Assembly: GCF_001976065.1 (NCBI RefSeq)
Contig: NZ_MNAH01000001.1
Location: 1,390,086 to 1,449,656, forward strand
Reading direction: 5' to 3'
Origin: Pseudomonas putida
GTDB taxonomy: Bacteria > Pseudomonadota > Gammaproteobacteria > Pseudomonadales > Pseudomonadaceae
DNA length: 59,571 nucleotides
The notes below the pieces were generated by a model, which did not search any database, was not told the origin of the DNA, and saw only the letters and a program-made list of their open reading frames with translations. Made by a program: the position numbers and the translations under genes. Of the stretch, positions 7,495 through 16,830 are shown one piece after another. How positions within the stretch are numbered: position 1 is the first letter of the stretch; each line of letters starts with the position of its first letter.

Positions 7495-8145
7495 TCAAAA
7501 GGCCAACGACTTCAGGTAGTCGCCAAAACCTTCCCGGCACCGGCAGTGCTGGCGGGCGCTGGTGGTGACCCGGTTCCTCGCCGTCCACATGATGCGCGCG
7601 CCGCTGCGCTCCAGATCGGCCACCAGCTGCACGTCCTCGTGGGCGGGCAGGGCTTGGAATCCGCCCGCCTTGCGGTAAGCCGCCGAAGAGACGCCGAGGT
7701 TGGCGCCATGGATATGCCGGTGACCATCAACGGTGTGGTAACTGGCGCGATAGCGCTCGCGCACCCGTTCCGGATGTTCGGACCAGTCGGCGACTTCGAC
7801 CAGGCCGCAAACCGCATCCGCGTTGAAGCTGATCTGCTCTGCCAGCCAGGTATCGGGAACGACGCTGTCGGCGTCGGTGAAGGCCAGCCAGCGTGCATCC
7901 CTCGCCAGCAGGTGTTCGGCACCTTGGGCCCGGGTCTTGCCAACGTTGCGGTGGTTGCAGCTCAGCGTCCACACGTCATAGGCCTGGGCGATGTCGAGTG
8001 AAGCGTCCGTGCAGTCGTCCAGGACGATCAGGATCCTCACTTCCTCATCGTCCAGTTCTCGGTGGAAAGACGCTGCCAGCAGCGACTCGATGCATTCTTC
8101 AAGGCGCTGCTCCTCGTTATGCACCGGCACAATCACTCCTATCAT
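7495..8145 (-). CDS. Glycosyltransferase family 2
   Basis: A 216-residue GT-A fold enzyme. The N-terminus MIGVIVPVHNEEQRLEECI is the nucleotide-sugar-binding opening, VLDDCTD follows at about 41-47, and the metal-binding DxD is D91-A-D93. GANLGVSS and HEDVQL mark the acceptor side. No membrane segment is seen. The start at 8145 is chosen over upstream codons because the conserved core begins immediately and GGGGAT lies just before it. It converges with the methyltransferase with no intergenic base between stop codons and probably belongs functionally to the same cassette. Confidence 0.88.
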   Translation of the reverse strand: MIGVIVPVHNEEQRLEECIESLLAASFHRELDDEEVRILIVLDDCTDASLDIAQAYDVWTLSCNHRNVGKTRAQGAEHLLARDARWLAFTDADSVVPDTWLAEQISFNADAVCGLVEVADWSEHPERVRERYRASYHTVDGHRHIHGANLGVSSAAYRKAGGFQALPAHEDVQLVADLERSGARIMWTARNRVTTSARQHCRCREGFGDYLKSLAF

Positions 8146-8322
8146 CTGCAAATCCCCATGGCTGGCTTTTCGATGTCGACCGGGGTTGATGACCATTGGT
8201 TGCAACTGTTTTCACGCGAAGGCGATCACTTATGGCGCTCGACCATTGATCCGCTGTCGTGCATGAAAAAAGGAACCGCCGCAGCCGCTTTGTGCCCTTA
8301 GACATAAGCAGGGGAGAGGTAG

Positions 8323-9069
8323 ATGGATGTGAATGTTCAGTCAATTTTCACAGGGTGCGCCGGATGGAGCCTGGGCCGGGAATATTCAGCCGCCTTCACG
8401 GCAGAGGGCACCCACTTGCAGCGTTATGCGGCGCGACTGAACTGCGTTGAGATCAACAGCTCGTTTTATCGCCCGCATCGCGTCCAAACCTACCAGCGCT
8501 GGGGCGCCTGCGTGCCGGCCGGCTTTCGCTTCAGCGTCAAGGTGCCCAAGCAGATCACACACGTGCAGCGTCTGCAGGACTGTGACCAGGCGCTCGAGGA
8601 ATTTGTGCTGCAGTGTTCCGGGTTGGGCGATCGCCTGGGCTGCCTGCTTGTGCAATTGCCGCCGTCCCTGGAGTTTGCCCCGGCGGTGACCGAAGCGTTT
8701 TTCATCAGTCTCAGGCGGTGTTTTGCAGGGGATGTGGTGCTTGAACCCCGACACGAATCCTGGACGCAAGCCGAGGCCCTGTTGGTGCACTATCGCATTG
8801 CGCAGGCTGCGGTGGATCCTTCGCGCATCAGCACCGACTCGACGCCTCGGGGCTGGCCGGGGTTCCGATACTGGCGGCTGCACGGCTCGCCGCGCATCTA
8901 TCACAGCCCCTATGACCTGCCGCGGCTGGAACGCCTGGCAGGCGAGATGCAGGCAGCCGCCGCCGACGGACTGGCTGCCTGGTGCATCTTCGACAACACC
9001 GCCAGCGGCGCGGCCCTGGGCAATGCCTTGACGCTGGCGCATAACCTGGCCGCTAAACGCCTTTGGTAG
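8323..9069 (+). CDS. DUF72 (YecE-like) protein
   Basis: A 248-residue TIM-barrel protein of the DUF72/YecE family: FTGCAGWSLGREY near the start, LNCVEINSSFYRPHR, FRFSVKVPKQITH, the LVQLPPSL strand, VLEPRHESW, and a closing CIFDNTASGAALGNAL. The biochemical function of the family is unknown. GGGGAGAGGTAG precedes the ATG. It is transcribed divergently from the glycosyltransferase, and its 3' end overlaps that of the convergent MFS gene by 17 bases. Confidence 0.9.
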   Translation: MDVNVQSIFTGCAGWSLGREYSAAFTAEGTHLQRYAARLNCVEINSSFYRPHRVQTYQRWGACVPAGFRFSVKVPKQITHVQRLQDCDQALEEFVLQCSGLGDRLGCLLVQLPPSLEFAPAVTEAFFISLRRCFAGDVVLEPRHESWTQAEALLVHYRIAQAAVDPSRISTDSTPRGWPGFRYWRLHGSPRIYHSPYDLPRLERLAGEMQAAAADGLAAWCIFDNTASGAALGNALTLAHNLAAKRLW

Positions 9070-10282
9070 ACGGCAACAGGATCGTGAGGATCCCCAGCAA
9101 CGGCAGGAACGAGCACAGTGTGTACACGTACTCGATGCCGTGGATATCCGCCAGGTGCCCGAGCAGCGCGGCGCCGATGCCGCCGAAACCGAACATCAGG
9201 CCGAAGAACACCCCGGCGATCATGCCGACGTTGCCGGGCACCAGTTCCTGGGCAAAGACCACGATGGCCGAGAAGGCCGAGGCGAGGATGAAGCCGATGA
9301 TCATGCTCAGTACGCCCGTCCAGAACAGGTCGACATAGGGCAGGGCGAGGGTGAAGGGCGCGGCACCGAGGATCGAGAACCAGATCACCTGCTTGCGCCC
9401 GATCCGGTCGCCGATCGGGCCGCCGAAGAAGGTGCCGGCCGCTACGGCGCCGAGGAACAGGAACAGGTACAGCTGCGAACTGGCCACCGACAGGTCGAAC
9501 TTCTCGATCAGGTAGAAGGTGAAGTAGCTGGTGAAGCTGGCCATGTAGAAATACTTGGAGAACACCAGCAAGGCCAGGACCACCAGGGCGAAACTCACCC
9601 GCTGCCTGGACAGGCCATGGGTGGCCTGGGTGCCTTGCTTGAGCTTGAACAGGTTCAGGTGGTTGCGATACCAGCGGCTCAGGCCGTATTGCACGAGGAT
9701 GGCGAAGACCGCGAACAGGCCGAACCAGGCGACGTTACCCTGGCCGTAGGGGATGACGATGGCCGCTGCCAGCAACGGGCCGAAGGCGCTGCCGGCGTTG
9801 CCCCCGACCTGGAAGGTCGACTGGGCCAGGCCATAGCGTCCACCCGAGGCCAGGCGTGCGACGCGGGACGTTTCCGGGTGGAAGGTCGAGGAGCCAATGC
9901 CCACCAGGGCTGAAGCCACCAGGATCGCCCCGAAGCTGCCGACCATGGCCAGCATCAGAATGCCGATCAGGGTGCAGACCATGCCGGCCGGCAGCAGCCA
10001 CGGCTTGGGGTGGCGGTCGGTGTAGTAGCCGACCCAGGGTTGCAGCAGCGAAGCGGTCAGTTGAAAGGTCAGGGTGATCAGGCCGACCTGGGTGAAGGTC
10101 AGGCCATAGGTGGCCTTGAGCATCGGGTAGATTGACGGCAGCACGGCCTGGATCAGGTCGTTGATCAGGTGCGCCAGGGCACAGGCACCGATGACGCGCA
10201 TCACCAACGGGCTGGCCTGGCTGGCCACCGAGGCGGTGGCCTTCTTGGAGGTAGTGGCGGAGGCGGTGGTACTGATGGACAT
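9053..10282 (-). CDS. MFS transporter, fosmidomycin-resistance (Fsr)-like
   Basis: A 409-residue inner-membrane protein with about 12 hydrophobic segments. The N-terminal half holds ALAHLINDLIQAVLPSIYP, and the loop 2-3 motif is YYTDRHPKPW, which resemble E. coli Fsr. The second-half repeat GGPIGDRIGRKQVIW supports the major facilitator superfamily. Likely a proton-driven exporter of small drugs or metabolites. It is divergent from an AraC regulator with 137 bases between, so that regulator probably controls it. Its first 25 residues are Ser/Thr/Ala-rich and cytosolic. Confidence 0.9.
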   Translation of the reverse strand: MSISTTASATTSKKATASVASQASPLVMRVIGACALAHLINDLIQAVLPSIYPMLKATYGLTFTQVGLITLTFQLTASLLQPWVGYYTDRHPKPWLLPAGMVCTLIGILMLAMVGSFGAILVASALVGIGSSTFHPETSRVARLASGGRYGLAQSTFQVGGNAGSAFGPLLAAAIVIPYGQGNVAWFGLFAVFAILVQYGLSRWYRNHLNLFKLKQGTQATHGLSRQRVSFALVVLALLVFSKYFYMASFTSYFTFYLIEKFDLSVASSQLYLFLFLGAVAAGTFFGGPIGDRIGRKQVIWFSILGAAPFTLALPYVDLFWTGVLSMIIGFILASAFSAIVVFAQELVPGNVGMIAGVFFGLMFGFGGIGAALLGHLADIHGIEYVYTLCSFLPLLGILTILLPSTKGV

Positions 10283-10419
10283 GGGATCCTTCCAGAGAAA
10301 AAAGCACCGGCGGGCACTGGGTAAAAGCGCTGGCCATTTCAGGGTTCAGCGCTATCCTAGGGGGCGTCCGATTGCCTGTCTCGCGCAATTCGGGAATCGA
10401 CTATCGCAAAAAGGGCATC

Positions 10420-11193
10420 ATGATCAAGTCGCTGGATGAATTCCTCAGGGAGATCGACGGGCGCGCCTGCGCCGTGAGCAGCAGCGCCACCGACTACCCG
10501 GAAAACTGGGTGATCGAAGCGCACTCGCATCAAGCCCACCAACTGATCTACGCCATCGAAGGCGTGATGGTGGTGCACTCGGGATTGAGCCAGTGGACGG
10601 TGCCGCCCAGCCGTGGGATCTGGATGCCGAGCCGGCACATTCACTCGATCCGCTGCGTCGGGCCGTTGAAAATGCGCAGCCTGTTCGTACGTCCCGAGGC
10701 GGCTGCGGACATGCCAGCGGAACCCAGGGCGGTGAGTATTTCGGCGTTGCTCAGTGAGTTGATCAAGGTTTCGGTGCAGATCACTGCGCCCTACGAAGCG
10801 GATTCGCGCGAAGGCCGGGTGATGCGCCTGATCCTCGATGAACTGAGGATCTTGCCGACCCTGCCTCTGCACCTGCCTCAGCCTACGGACCCGCGGATCA
10901 AGGCGGTGTGTTCAGCGTTGCAGCGAGATCCCGGCGATGGCTCGACCCTGGCGCACTGGAGCGCACGCCTGGACCTCGACGAGAAAACCATCCAGCGCCT
11001 GTTCCGCAAGGAAACCGGGATGACCTTTGGCCAATGGCGTCAGCAGGCGCGTTTGCTGCTGGCCCTGGAGCGTATTGCCGTCGGCGAGAAGATCATCGAC
11101 ATTGCCGGGGAGCTGGGCTACGACAGCCCCAGTGCGTTCACCAGCATGTTCAAGAAACAGTTCGGCAAGACCCCCAGTCATTTCTTCAGGTAA
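10420..11193 (+). CDS. AraC-family regulator with N-terminal cupin sensor
   Basis: A 257-residue regulator. The N-terminal sensor has the cupin signature IEAHSHQAHQLIYAIEGVM. The C-terminal DNA-binding domain has two helix-turn-helices, LDLDEKTIQRLFRKETGM and IIDIAGELGYDSPSAFTSMF, ending in the typical FKKQFGKTPSHFF. The layout resembles NimR-type regulators that control a divergent exporter, which matches the Fsr-like gene 137 bases away. I chose ATG 10420, after AAAAAGGG, over the upstream in-frame TTG at 10372. Confidence 0.88.
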   Translation: MIKSLDEFLREIDGRACAVSSSATDYPENWVIEAHSHQAHQLIYAIEGVMVVHSGLSQWTVPPSRGIWMPSRHIHSIRCVGPLKMRSLFVRPEAAADMPAEPRAVSISALLSELIKVSVQITAPYEADSREGRVMRLILDELRILPTLPLHLPQPTDPRIKAVCSALQRDPGDGSTLAHWSARLDLDEKTIQRLFRKETGMTFGQWRQQARLLLALERIAVGEKIIDIAGELGYDSPSAFTSMFKKQFGKTPSHFFR

Positions 11194-11260
11194 CTGCGCG
11201 CCTGCTCGCGAAGGCGACCTTACAGCCAACCCAACTCCCACGGCCGTACCCGATCCACTG

Positions 11261-11690
11261 TAGGAGCTGGCTTGCCAGCGAAGGCGGTGTGTCAGTCACC
11301 CGTGATGTTGGATGCGCCGGCCTCTTCGCTGGCAAGCCAGCTCCTACAGGTTCCACAGCGCACACGAAAGCTGCGTATGGCCACAAATCCCTTGTAGGAG
11401 CTGGCTTGCCAGCGAAGGCGGTGTGTCAGTCACCCGTGATGTTGGATGCGCCGACCTCTTCGCTGGCAAGCCAGCTCCTACAGGTTCCACAGCGCACACG
11501 AAAGCTGCGTATGGCCACAAATCCCTTGTAGGAGCTGGCTTGCCAGCGAAGGCGGTGTGTCAGTCACCCGTGATGTTGGATGCGCCGGCCTCTTCGCTGG
11601 CAAGCCAGCTCCTACAGGTTCTACAGCGCACACGAAAGCTGCGTATGGCCACAAATCACACTGTAGGAGCTGGCTTGCCAGCGATGGAGG
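11261..11690. repeat. REPIN-type tandem array, 134-bp unit, three copies plus a partial
   Basis: Units start at 11261, 11395, 11529 and 11664 (periods 134, 134, 135). Each full unit opens with TAGGAGCTGGCTTGCCAGCG and later carries the inverse CGCTGGCAAGCCAGCTCCTA, so each could form a long hairpin from two inverted REPs, the definition of a REPIN. A GTTCCACAGCGCACACGAAA linker separates units. The last copy retains only the first REP and then diverges. The nearly identical copies imply recent amplification. It lies between the AraC gene and the convergent end of the sox operon and may help terminate transcription. Confidence 0.9.
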
Positions 11691-11735
11691 TCAACGCTGA
11701 CGCGTGAAGCCTGACACCCCGCGGTGCTCTCAGGT

Positions 11736-11762
11736 TTTGCGCGAGCAAGCTCGCTCCCACAG
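11736..11762. repeat. Single REP of a second family
   Basis: GCGCGAGCAAGCTCGCTCCC is a REP core distinct from the GCTGGCAAGCCAGC type next to it. It lies about 47 bases from the stop of soxG. Confidence 0.65.
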
Positions 11763-11808
11763 GGGGCCGCCGCCCGGCCGCCTGATCGTGAACGTAGGTA
11801 TTAATCTT

Positions 11809-12387
11809 TTATGCCATGCCCGAAAACTCCTCCATCGCATCCAGCAACGCCTCCTGAAAATAAGCCATCGATGCCCGGTCACAGAGGATATAAAACCTCG
11901 GCTGTTGCGCAGACATGGCATTGATCACAATCACATTGATCCGCGCAGCCGATGTCTGCGCCACGGCCCCGGGGCCGAACACCTGGGTACTCAGATCCAC
12001 GCCGCAGAGTTTGGCCATGACCTCGGACAAATGCTCGCCACTGAGCTGGAACCACGCATGGCTGTCCTGGCGCGGCAGCAGGTAGTTGGCTTGATGGTCC
12101 AACTCCCAGCGAGCCTCTTCGTCGGCGACGCGTTCGCCCTGGTCCTGGGTACTGCCCAGCAGCAGGTATTCGGTCTGGGACAGGCGCGCTACCCAGCTTC
12201 CGTCAACCTGGCTGACGGCGTGGTTGGGCGCGTCTGGCAGCACGAAGTGCCGACCCTGCAAATAGGCCGCGCTGCCGGCGCCGCGAAAGCCGACCCGGGG
12301 CAGGTCGGTCAGGTCAGTCAGCGCACAGCGGGGCAGGAGGGCGAGGGCCGGCTGACCGGCGCTGTGTTGGTGTGTCAGGCTGGTCAT
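11809..12387 (-). CDS. soxG: Sarcosine oxidase-type gamma subunit
   Basis: A 192-residue gamma subunit of the heterotetrameric sarcosine oxidase family, related to GcvT-like folds (GSWVARLSQTEYLLLG, then HAWFQLSGEHLSEVMAKLC and CGVDLSTQVFGPGAVAQT). It interacts with the alpha subunit at the folate site in characterised enzymes. It is the last gene of the operon, starting 3 bases after the soxA stop. Sequence identity to canonical SoxG looks moderate, in keeping with this being a second, divergent copy of the complex. Confidence 0.85.
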   Translation of the reverse strand: MTSLTHQHSAGQPALALLPRCALTDLTDLPRVGFRGAGSAAYLQGRHFVLPDAPNHAVSQVDGSWVARLSQTEYLLLGSTQDQGERVADEEARWELDHQANYLLPRQDSHAWFQLSGEHLSEVMAKLCGVDLSTQVFGPGAVAQTSAARINVIVINAMSAQQPRFYILCDRASMAYFQEALLDAMEEFSGMA

Positions 12388-12390
12388 GGC

Positions 12391-15288
12391 TCAAAGCTCC
12401 TGGCGCAGGTTGGCGGGATCGAAAAAGGGTAACGAAACGACTTCGGCCTGGACCACGCGGCCACCTTCGACGCGGATCAGGATCCGTTGCCCGGCTGTGC
12501 TCTGGTCGATGCCGGCGTACGCCAGGCCGATGATCTTGCCCAGGCTCGCCGAGTACTCGCAGGACGTGACGTTGCCGCTGATGTCCGGGCCGTTCAGTAC
12601 CAGATGACCTTCAAGCGGTTGCAGGCTGTCCCTGGGCAAGGTGAAGCCCACCAGTTTGCGGGTTTGTGGTTGGGCTTCGAGGATGTCCACCGAGCGGCGC
12701 CCGACGAAGAACGGCTTGTTGCGACTGACGGCCCAGCCCATGTCGATTTCCGCCGGGTGGGTCATGCCATCGGTGTCCTGGCTGATGATCACATGGCCTT
12801 TTTCCAGGCGCAGCAAACGCTGGGTCTCCACGCCGAAAGGGCGGATGTCATGGGCCTTGCCGGCGTTCATCAGCGCGTCCCACAGCGTGAGGCCATGGCG
12901 TGCCGGTACGTGGATTTCATAACCCAGTTCGCCGACGAACCCGACCCGCAACAGCCGCGCCTTGATGCCGGCCACGGTGCCCTGGCGCACGCCGAGGTAG
13001 GGGAACGCGGCAGCACTGAGGTCGAGGTCACTGCAAACCTTCTCCAGCACTTTGCGCGAGTCGGGGCCGGCGACGTTGACCGCGCAGATCGCAGCCGTGA
13101 CGTTGGCGACGTCCACGTCCAGTCGCCATTGCGCGTTCCACTTGAGCATCTGCTGATAGATACGATCCACGCCGCTGGTGGTGGCGGTGACGTAGAAGTG
13201 ATTTTCGGCGAACCGCGCGCAGACGCCGTCGTCGATCACCACCCCGTGTTCATTGGTCATCAGCGCATAACGGGATCGCCCGATCGGCTGCTTGAGGAAG
13301 GCAAAGGTGTACATCCGGTTGAGCAGTTCGGCGGCGTCCGGGCCGCGCACATCCAGCCCGCCCAGGGTCGAGACGTCGATGATGCCGACCTTGTTGCGCA
13401 CATGCAGCGCTTCGGCCTGCATGCACGCCTCGCGGTCCCGGGCATGGCCGTAGTAGGCCGGGCGCTGCCAGATGCCCGCTGGCATCATCTTCGCGCCCGC
13501 TTGCAGGTGCCGGGCGTGCATGGGGGTTTGCCGATACGGGTCGAAGGCGCGACCGGCGACGTGGGCGAGTTTTTCCGCGACAAAGGGCGGGCGTGCGGTG
13601 GTCACCCCGGTTTCGCTGACGTTGCGCTGGGTGGCCCAGGCGACCAGGCGCGCGGTCGGCAGCGCCGAGTGACGGCCTTGCGAGGGGCCCATGCCCACAG
13701 TGGAATAACGCTTGACCAGTTGCACGTCGCGATAGCCGATGCGCGTGGCATTGACGATGTCCGCTACTTGCAGGTCCTCGTCGAAATCGACGAAGTCCTT
13801 GCCCTTGGGGTGGGGGAAGATCGGCCAATTGAAGTTGACCCGCAGCTCGCTGCCCAAGGGCGCCCGTTGCGCGCCGACCGCAAGCCCGAGCGCAGCGGCG
13901 GCGTCGGCCCCGGCATTGACGCCGTCGGCGATGACGTTGTCGAGACGGTGACGGCCATTGACCGAGCCTGCGACCGTGAGGTTCTGCGGCAGCCCGCTGA
14001 GGGTGAATTCAGCGCGTTGATCGTCGTAGGCCAGCTTGCCACCGGCCTGGCACAGCAGTTGATAGACCGGCATGTAGCCAGCGGACATGCACAGCAGGTC
14101 GCAGGCCAGGTGCTGCCCGCTCTCGGCGACCTGGCCCTGGGCGGTGATCTTGCGCACGTCGACGCCGTTGACGTGGCGCAGGCCTTTTTCGTGCAGGGCT
14201 TCGTACACGGTGCTGTTGCGCTGGCAGGGGATCTTGCGTTGCGCCAGCGCGGCGAGCAGGGCTTCATCGCCCGGGCCATGGCGCAGGTCCACCACCGCGG
14301 CGACTTCCACGCCCTGGTCAAACAGGTCCAGCGCGGCGAGATAACCGTCATCGTTACCAGTCAGCACCACCGCGCGCTTGCCCGGCTTGACCGCGTACAG
14401 CTTCATCAGGCGCTGTGCGGCGCTGGTCAGCATCACGCCGGGCAAGTCGTTGTTGCGAAACACCACCGGCTGGTCGAACGCACCGCTGCACACCAGGCAC
14501 TGGCGGGCGCGCACCTTGTACATCCGTTTACCCTGGATCACCGGCAGGTAATTGTCGGTGAACCAGGCGTTGCAGGTCGCCTCGGTAAGGATGCGGATAT
14601 TGGCGTGCTGCTGCACCGCCGCCAGCAGTTCGCGGCGCAAGGCGTCGGCGCGGGTACCGGCGATGTCGAAGCGCGCATAGGTCAGCGACCCGCCGAGAAC
14701 CGGCTGTTGCTCGACGAGCAGCACCTTGGCCCCGGCGTTGGCCGCGGTCAGTGCCGCGTGCAGTCCGGCGGGACCGGCGCCGATCACGGCGAGGTCGGTG
14801 AACAGGTAGGCCTTGTCGTAGTATTCGGGCTGGAATTTCAGGTCCAGTACGCCCAGGCCGGCCTTCTTGCGAATGATCGGTTCCCAGACTTTCCACATGC
14901 CCTTGGGCTTGTAGAACGAGCGGTAGTAGAAGCCCACCGGCATGAATTTTGAGAACTTGCCCAGGTACGCATCGCGGTCGTTGTCCAGCGAGCCATTGAC
15001 GTTCTGCGCCGTCACCTGCAAACCAGCCGCCAGCGCGTGGGCATCGGCCAGGACGTTGGGTTCCTGGGGCAGTTGCACCAGGCTGTTGGCGTCCTGCCCG
15101 GCCATGGTCAGCGGGCCACGCGGGCGATGGTATTTGAACGAGCGGGAAATCAGGAAGCGGCCGTTGGCGAGCAGGGCGCTGGCGATGCTGTCGCCTTGCA
15201 GGCCTTGGAACGGTTGGCCATCGAAGCTGAAATCAAGGGGCTGGTCACGGTCGATCAGCAGGCCCATCGGGGCGGGTAGGCGGTTCAT
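12391..15288 (-). CDS. soxA: Sarcosine oxidase-type alpha subunit
   Basis: A 965-residue alpha subunit. The N-terminal ferredoxin-like region (residues 10-100, with the motif SRSFKYHRPRGPLT) precedes an NAD/FAD-type Rossmann segment (DLAVIGAGPAGLHAA near residue 166) and a second dinucleotide region. The C-terminal third is a GcvT-like tetrahydrofolate-binding aminomethyltransferase domain (GELGYEIHVPA). In known enzymes this subunit passes electrons from FAD/FMN and converts the imine methyl carbon to 5,10-methylene-THF. Start ATG 15288 overlaps the soxD stop as ATGA; an upstream in-frame extension lies inside soxD and is rejected. Confidence 0.92.
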   Translation of the reverse strand: MNRLPAPMGLLIDRDQPLDFSFDGQPFQGLQGDSIASALLANGRFLISRSFKYHRPRGPLTMAGQDANSLVQLPQEPNVLADAHALAAGLQVTAQNVNGSLDNDRDAYLGKFSKFMPVGFYYRSFYKPKGMWKVWEPIIRKKAGLGVLDLKFQPEYYDKAYLFTDLAVIGAGPAGLHAALTAANAGAKVLLVEQQPVLGGSLTYARFDIAGTRADALRRELLAAVQQHANIRILTEATCNAWFTDNYLPVIQGKRMYKVRARQCLVCSGAFDQPVVFRNNDLPGVMLTSAAQRLMKLYAVKPGKRAVVLTGNDDGYLAALDLFDQGVEVAAVVDLRHGPGDEALLAALAQRKIPCQRNSTVYEALHEKGLRHVNGVDVRKITAQGQVAESGQHLACDLLCMSAGYMPVYQLLCQAGGKLAYDDQRAEFTLSGLPQNLTVAGSVNGRHRLDNVIADGVNAGADAAAALGLAVGAQRAPLGSELRVNFNWPIFPHPKGKDFVDFDEDLQVADIVNATRIGYRDVQLVKRYSTVGMGPSQGRHSALPTARLVAWATQRNVSETGVTTARPPFVAEKLAHVAGRAFDPYRQTPMHARHLQAGAKMMPAGIWQRPAYYGHARDREACMQAEALHVRNKVGIIDVSTLGGLDVRGPDAAELLNRMYTFAFLKQPIGRSRYALMTNEHGVVIDDGVCARFAENHFYVTATTSGVDRIYQQMLKWNAQWRLDVDVANVTAAICAVNVAGPDSRKVLEKVCSDLDLSAAAFPYLGVRQGTVAGIKARLLRVGFVGELGYEIHVPARHGLTLWDALMNAGKAHDIRPFGVETQRLLRLEKGHVIISQDTDGMTHPAEIDMGWAVSRNKPFFVGRRSVDILEAQPQTRKLVGFTLPRDSLQPLEGHLVLNGPDISGNVTSCEYSASLGKIIGLAYAGIDQSTAGQRILIRVEGGRVVQAEVVSLPFFDPANLRQEL

Positions 15289-15575
15289 CCGGCGATCTCC
15301 TGGGTGTCGACGCGAGCGGTGAAAAGTTCTTTGGGGTCGAAGGTGCGCAGGATTTCGTCGGTCACCGTGTGACGTTCCGCGAGAAACCAGTAGCTCGAAG
15401 GCGTGTGCATCCACCATTCGCGCACCACGCCGGCGAGGTTGTCGGTGTTGAACACGTAGTCAGCCCACTCGGCATCGCTGCACGTCACTGGATCGGGCAT
15501 GGGCTTGAACTCACCGCCATAGGTGAACTCACTGATGTTGCGTGGCCCGTTAAGCGGGCAATGGATGATTTTCAT
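15285..15575 (-). CDS. soxD: Sarcosine oxidase-type delta subunit lacking zinc cysteines
   Basis: A 96-residue delta subunit (family of PF04267). Canonical SoxD opens with a CPxCG motif and carries a distal His and Cys that together bind zinc. Here the opening is HCPLNGPRNISEFTYGGEF, so the second Cys is Asn, and the distal segment WWMHTPSSYWF has His but Ser where Cys is usual. Two of four expected zinc ligands are therefore missing. The remainder (EWADYVFNTDN, ERHTVTDEILRTF) is well formed and the gene is not broken. This marks a distinct subfamily of the complex rather than decay. Confidence 0.85.
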   Translation of the reverse strand: MKIIHCPLNGPRNISEFTYGGEFKPMPDPVTCSDAEWADYVFNTDNLAGVVREWWMHTPSSYWFLAERHTVTDEILRTFDPKELFTARVDTQEIAG

Positions 15576-15588
15576 GGTCCGCTCTCCC

Positions 15589-16830
15589 TCAGTGACTGGC
15601 CGCCGTGGCGCCCATTTCGTTGACTTGCCGGAAGGTCGAGAAGCGCTCCAGGCCGAACGGCTTGATCAGCTCCGGGACCTTGCCGCCGCTGGCCACCAGT
15701 TCGGCCATGGTCTTGCCGCAGATGGGCGTGGCCTTGAAGCCCCAGGTACCCCAACCGGCGTCCAGGTAATAATTTTTCACCGGCGACAGGCCCATGATCG
15801 GGCTGTAGTCGGGGGTCATGTCGGTGATCCCGGCCCACTGGCGCATCAGCTTGGCGTTGGCCAGGAACGGGAACATCTCGATGGCGTGGGCCAGCAGGCT
15901 TTCCTTCAAATCGAGCGTGGAACGGGTGTTGAACAGCGGGTACGGATCGGAGCCACCGCCGAACACCACCTCGCCGCGGCTGGTCTGTTGCACATAACAG
16001 TGCAGCGCCGATGAGCTCACCAGTGGATCGAGAAAGGGCTTGAACGGCTGGGTGACCATGGCTTGCAGCGGGAAGGTCTGGATCGGCGAGCGAATCCCGG
16101 CCTTGGCCATCAGCAGCGAGCTGTGCCCGGCAATCGCCTGCACCGCGCAGCCGCACTTGATCGTGCCGCGATTGGTCTTCACGGCGGTGATCGCACCGTT
16201 CTCGATGATCAGGTCCTGCACTTCGGTGAGCTGGTGGATTTCCACGCCGCGCTTGGCCGCCTGCTTGGCGTAGCCCCAGGCCACGGCATCGTGGCGTGCG
16301 GTGGCGCCGTCGATGTGCCAGAGGCCGGCGATCACCGGCAGGTGGCCGGGGTCGAGGTTGAGGCTGGGCACCAGTTCGCGGATCTGCTGGCGGTCGATCA
16401 TTTCGGTGCGCCCGCCGAAGTGCTTGTTGACCTCGGCGCGCTGGCGGAACGAGCGCACGGTGGCATCGGTGTGGGCCAGGGTCAGTTGGCCGCGCTCGGA
16501 GTACATGATGTTGAAATCGAATTCGTTGGACAGGCCCTGGAACATCCGCACCGATTCGGCATAGAAACGCACGCCTTCGCTGGTCAGGTAATTGGAGCGG
16601 ATCACCGCCGTGTTGCGCGCGGTGTTACCGCCGCCCAGATAGGATTTTTCCAGCACCGCGATGTTGCTGATGCCGTGGTACCTGGACAGGTAATACGCGG
16701 TGGCCAGGCCGTGGCCACCGGCACCGATGATCACCACGTCATAGCTTGATTTCAGCTCGCGCGGTGGCGGCAGGTCCACTTCGACCGGGTATTCGGAACT
16801 CAATCCGTACTTCAGGAGATTGAAGGGCAT
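15589..16830 (-). CDS. soxB: Sarcosine oxidase-type beta subunit
   Basis: A 413-residue DAO-type flavoprotein, the catalytic beta subunit. The FAD-binding motif is [41 protein letters not shown] and the C-terminal [19 protein letters not shown] follow as in SoxB. It oxidises the N-methyl group of a secondary amine such as sarcosine; N-methylglutamate dehydrogenase subunits are close relatives and cannot be excluded. The start codon overlaps the folD 3' end by 19 bases. The first 20 residues differ from the usual SoxB opening, again suggesting a second subtype. Confidence 0.9.
   Translation of the reverse strand: MPFNLLKYGLSSEYPVEVDLPPPRELKSSYDVVIIGAGGHGLATAYYLSRYHGISNIAVLEKSYLGGGNTARNTAVIRSNYLTSEGVRFYAESVRMFQGLSNEFDFNIMYSERGQLTLAHTDATVRSFRQRAEVNKHFGGRTEMIDRQQIRELVPSLNLDPGHLPVIAGLWHIDGATARHDAVAWGYAKQAAKRGVEIHQLTEVQDLIIENGAITAVKTNRGTIKCGCAVQAIAGHSSLLMAKAGIRSPIQTFPLQAMVTQPFKPFLDPLVSSSALHCYVQQTSRGEVVFGGGSDPYPLFNTRSTLDLKESLLAHAIEMFPFLANAKLMRQWAGITDMTPDYSPIMGLSPVKNYYLDAGWGTWGFKATPICGKTMAELVASGGKVPELIKPFGLERFSTFRQVNEMGATAASH

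Noticed and set aside
11261..11690. Possible CRISPR array
   Set aside because: Repeats include their spacers unchanged and carry inverted REP cores; no variable spacers and no cas genes.
12487..14952. 821-residue forward frame
   Set aside because: Antisense shadow of soxA produced by GC-rich codon usage; composition dominated by His, Gly, Arg, Val and Asp.
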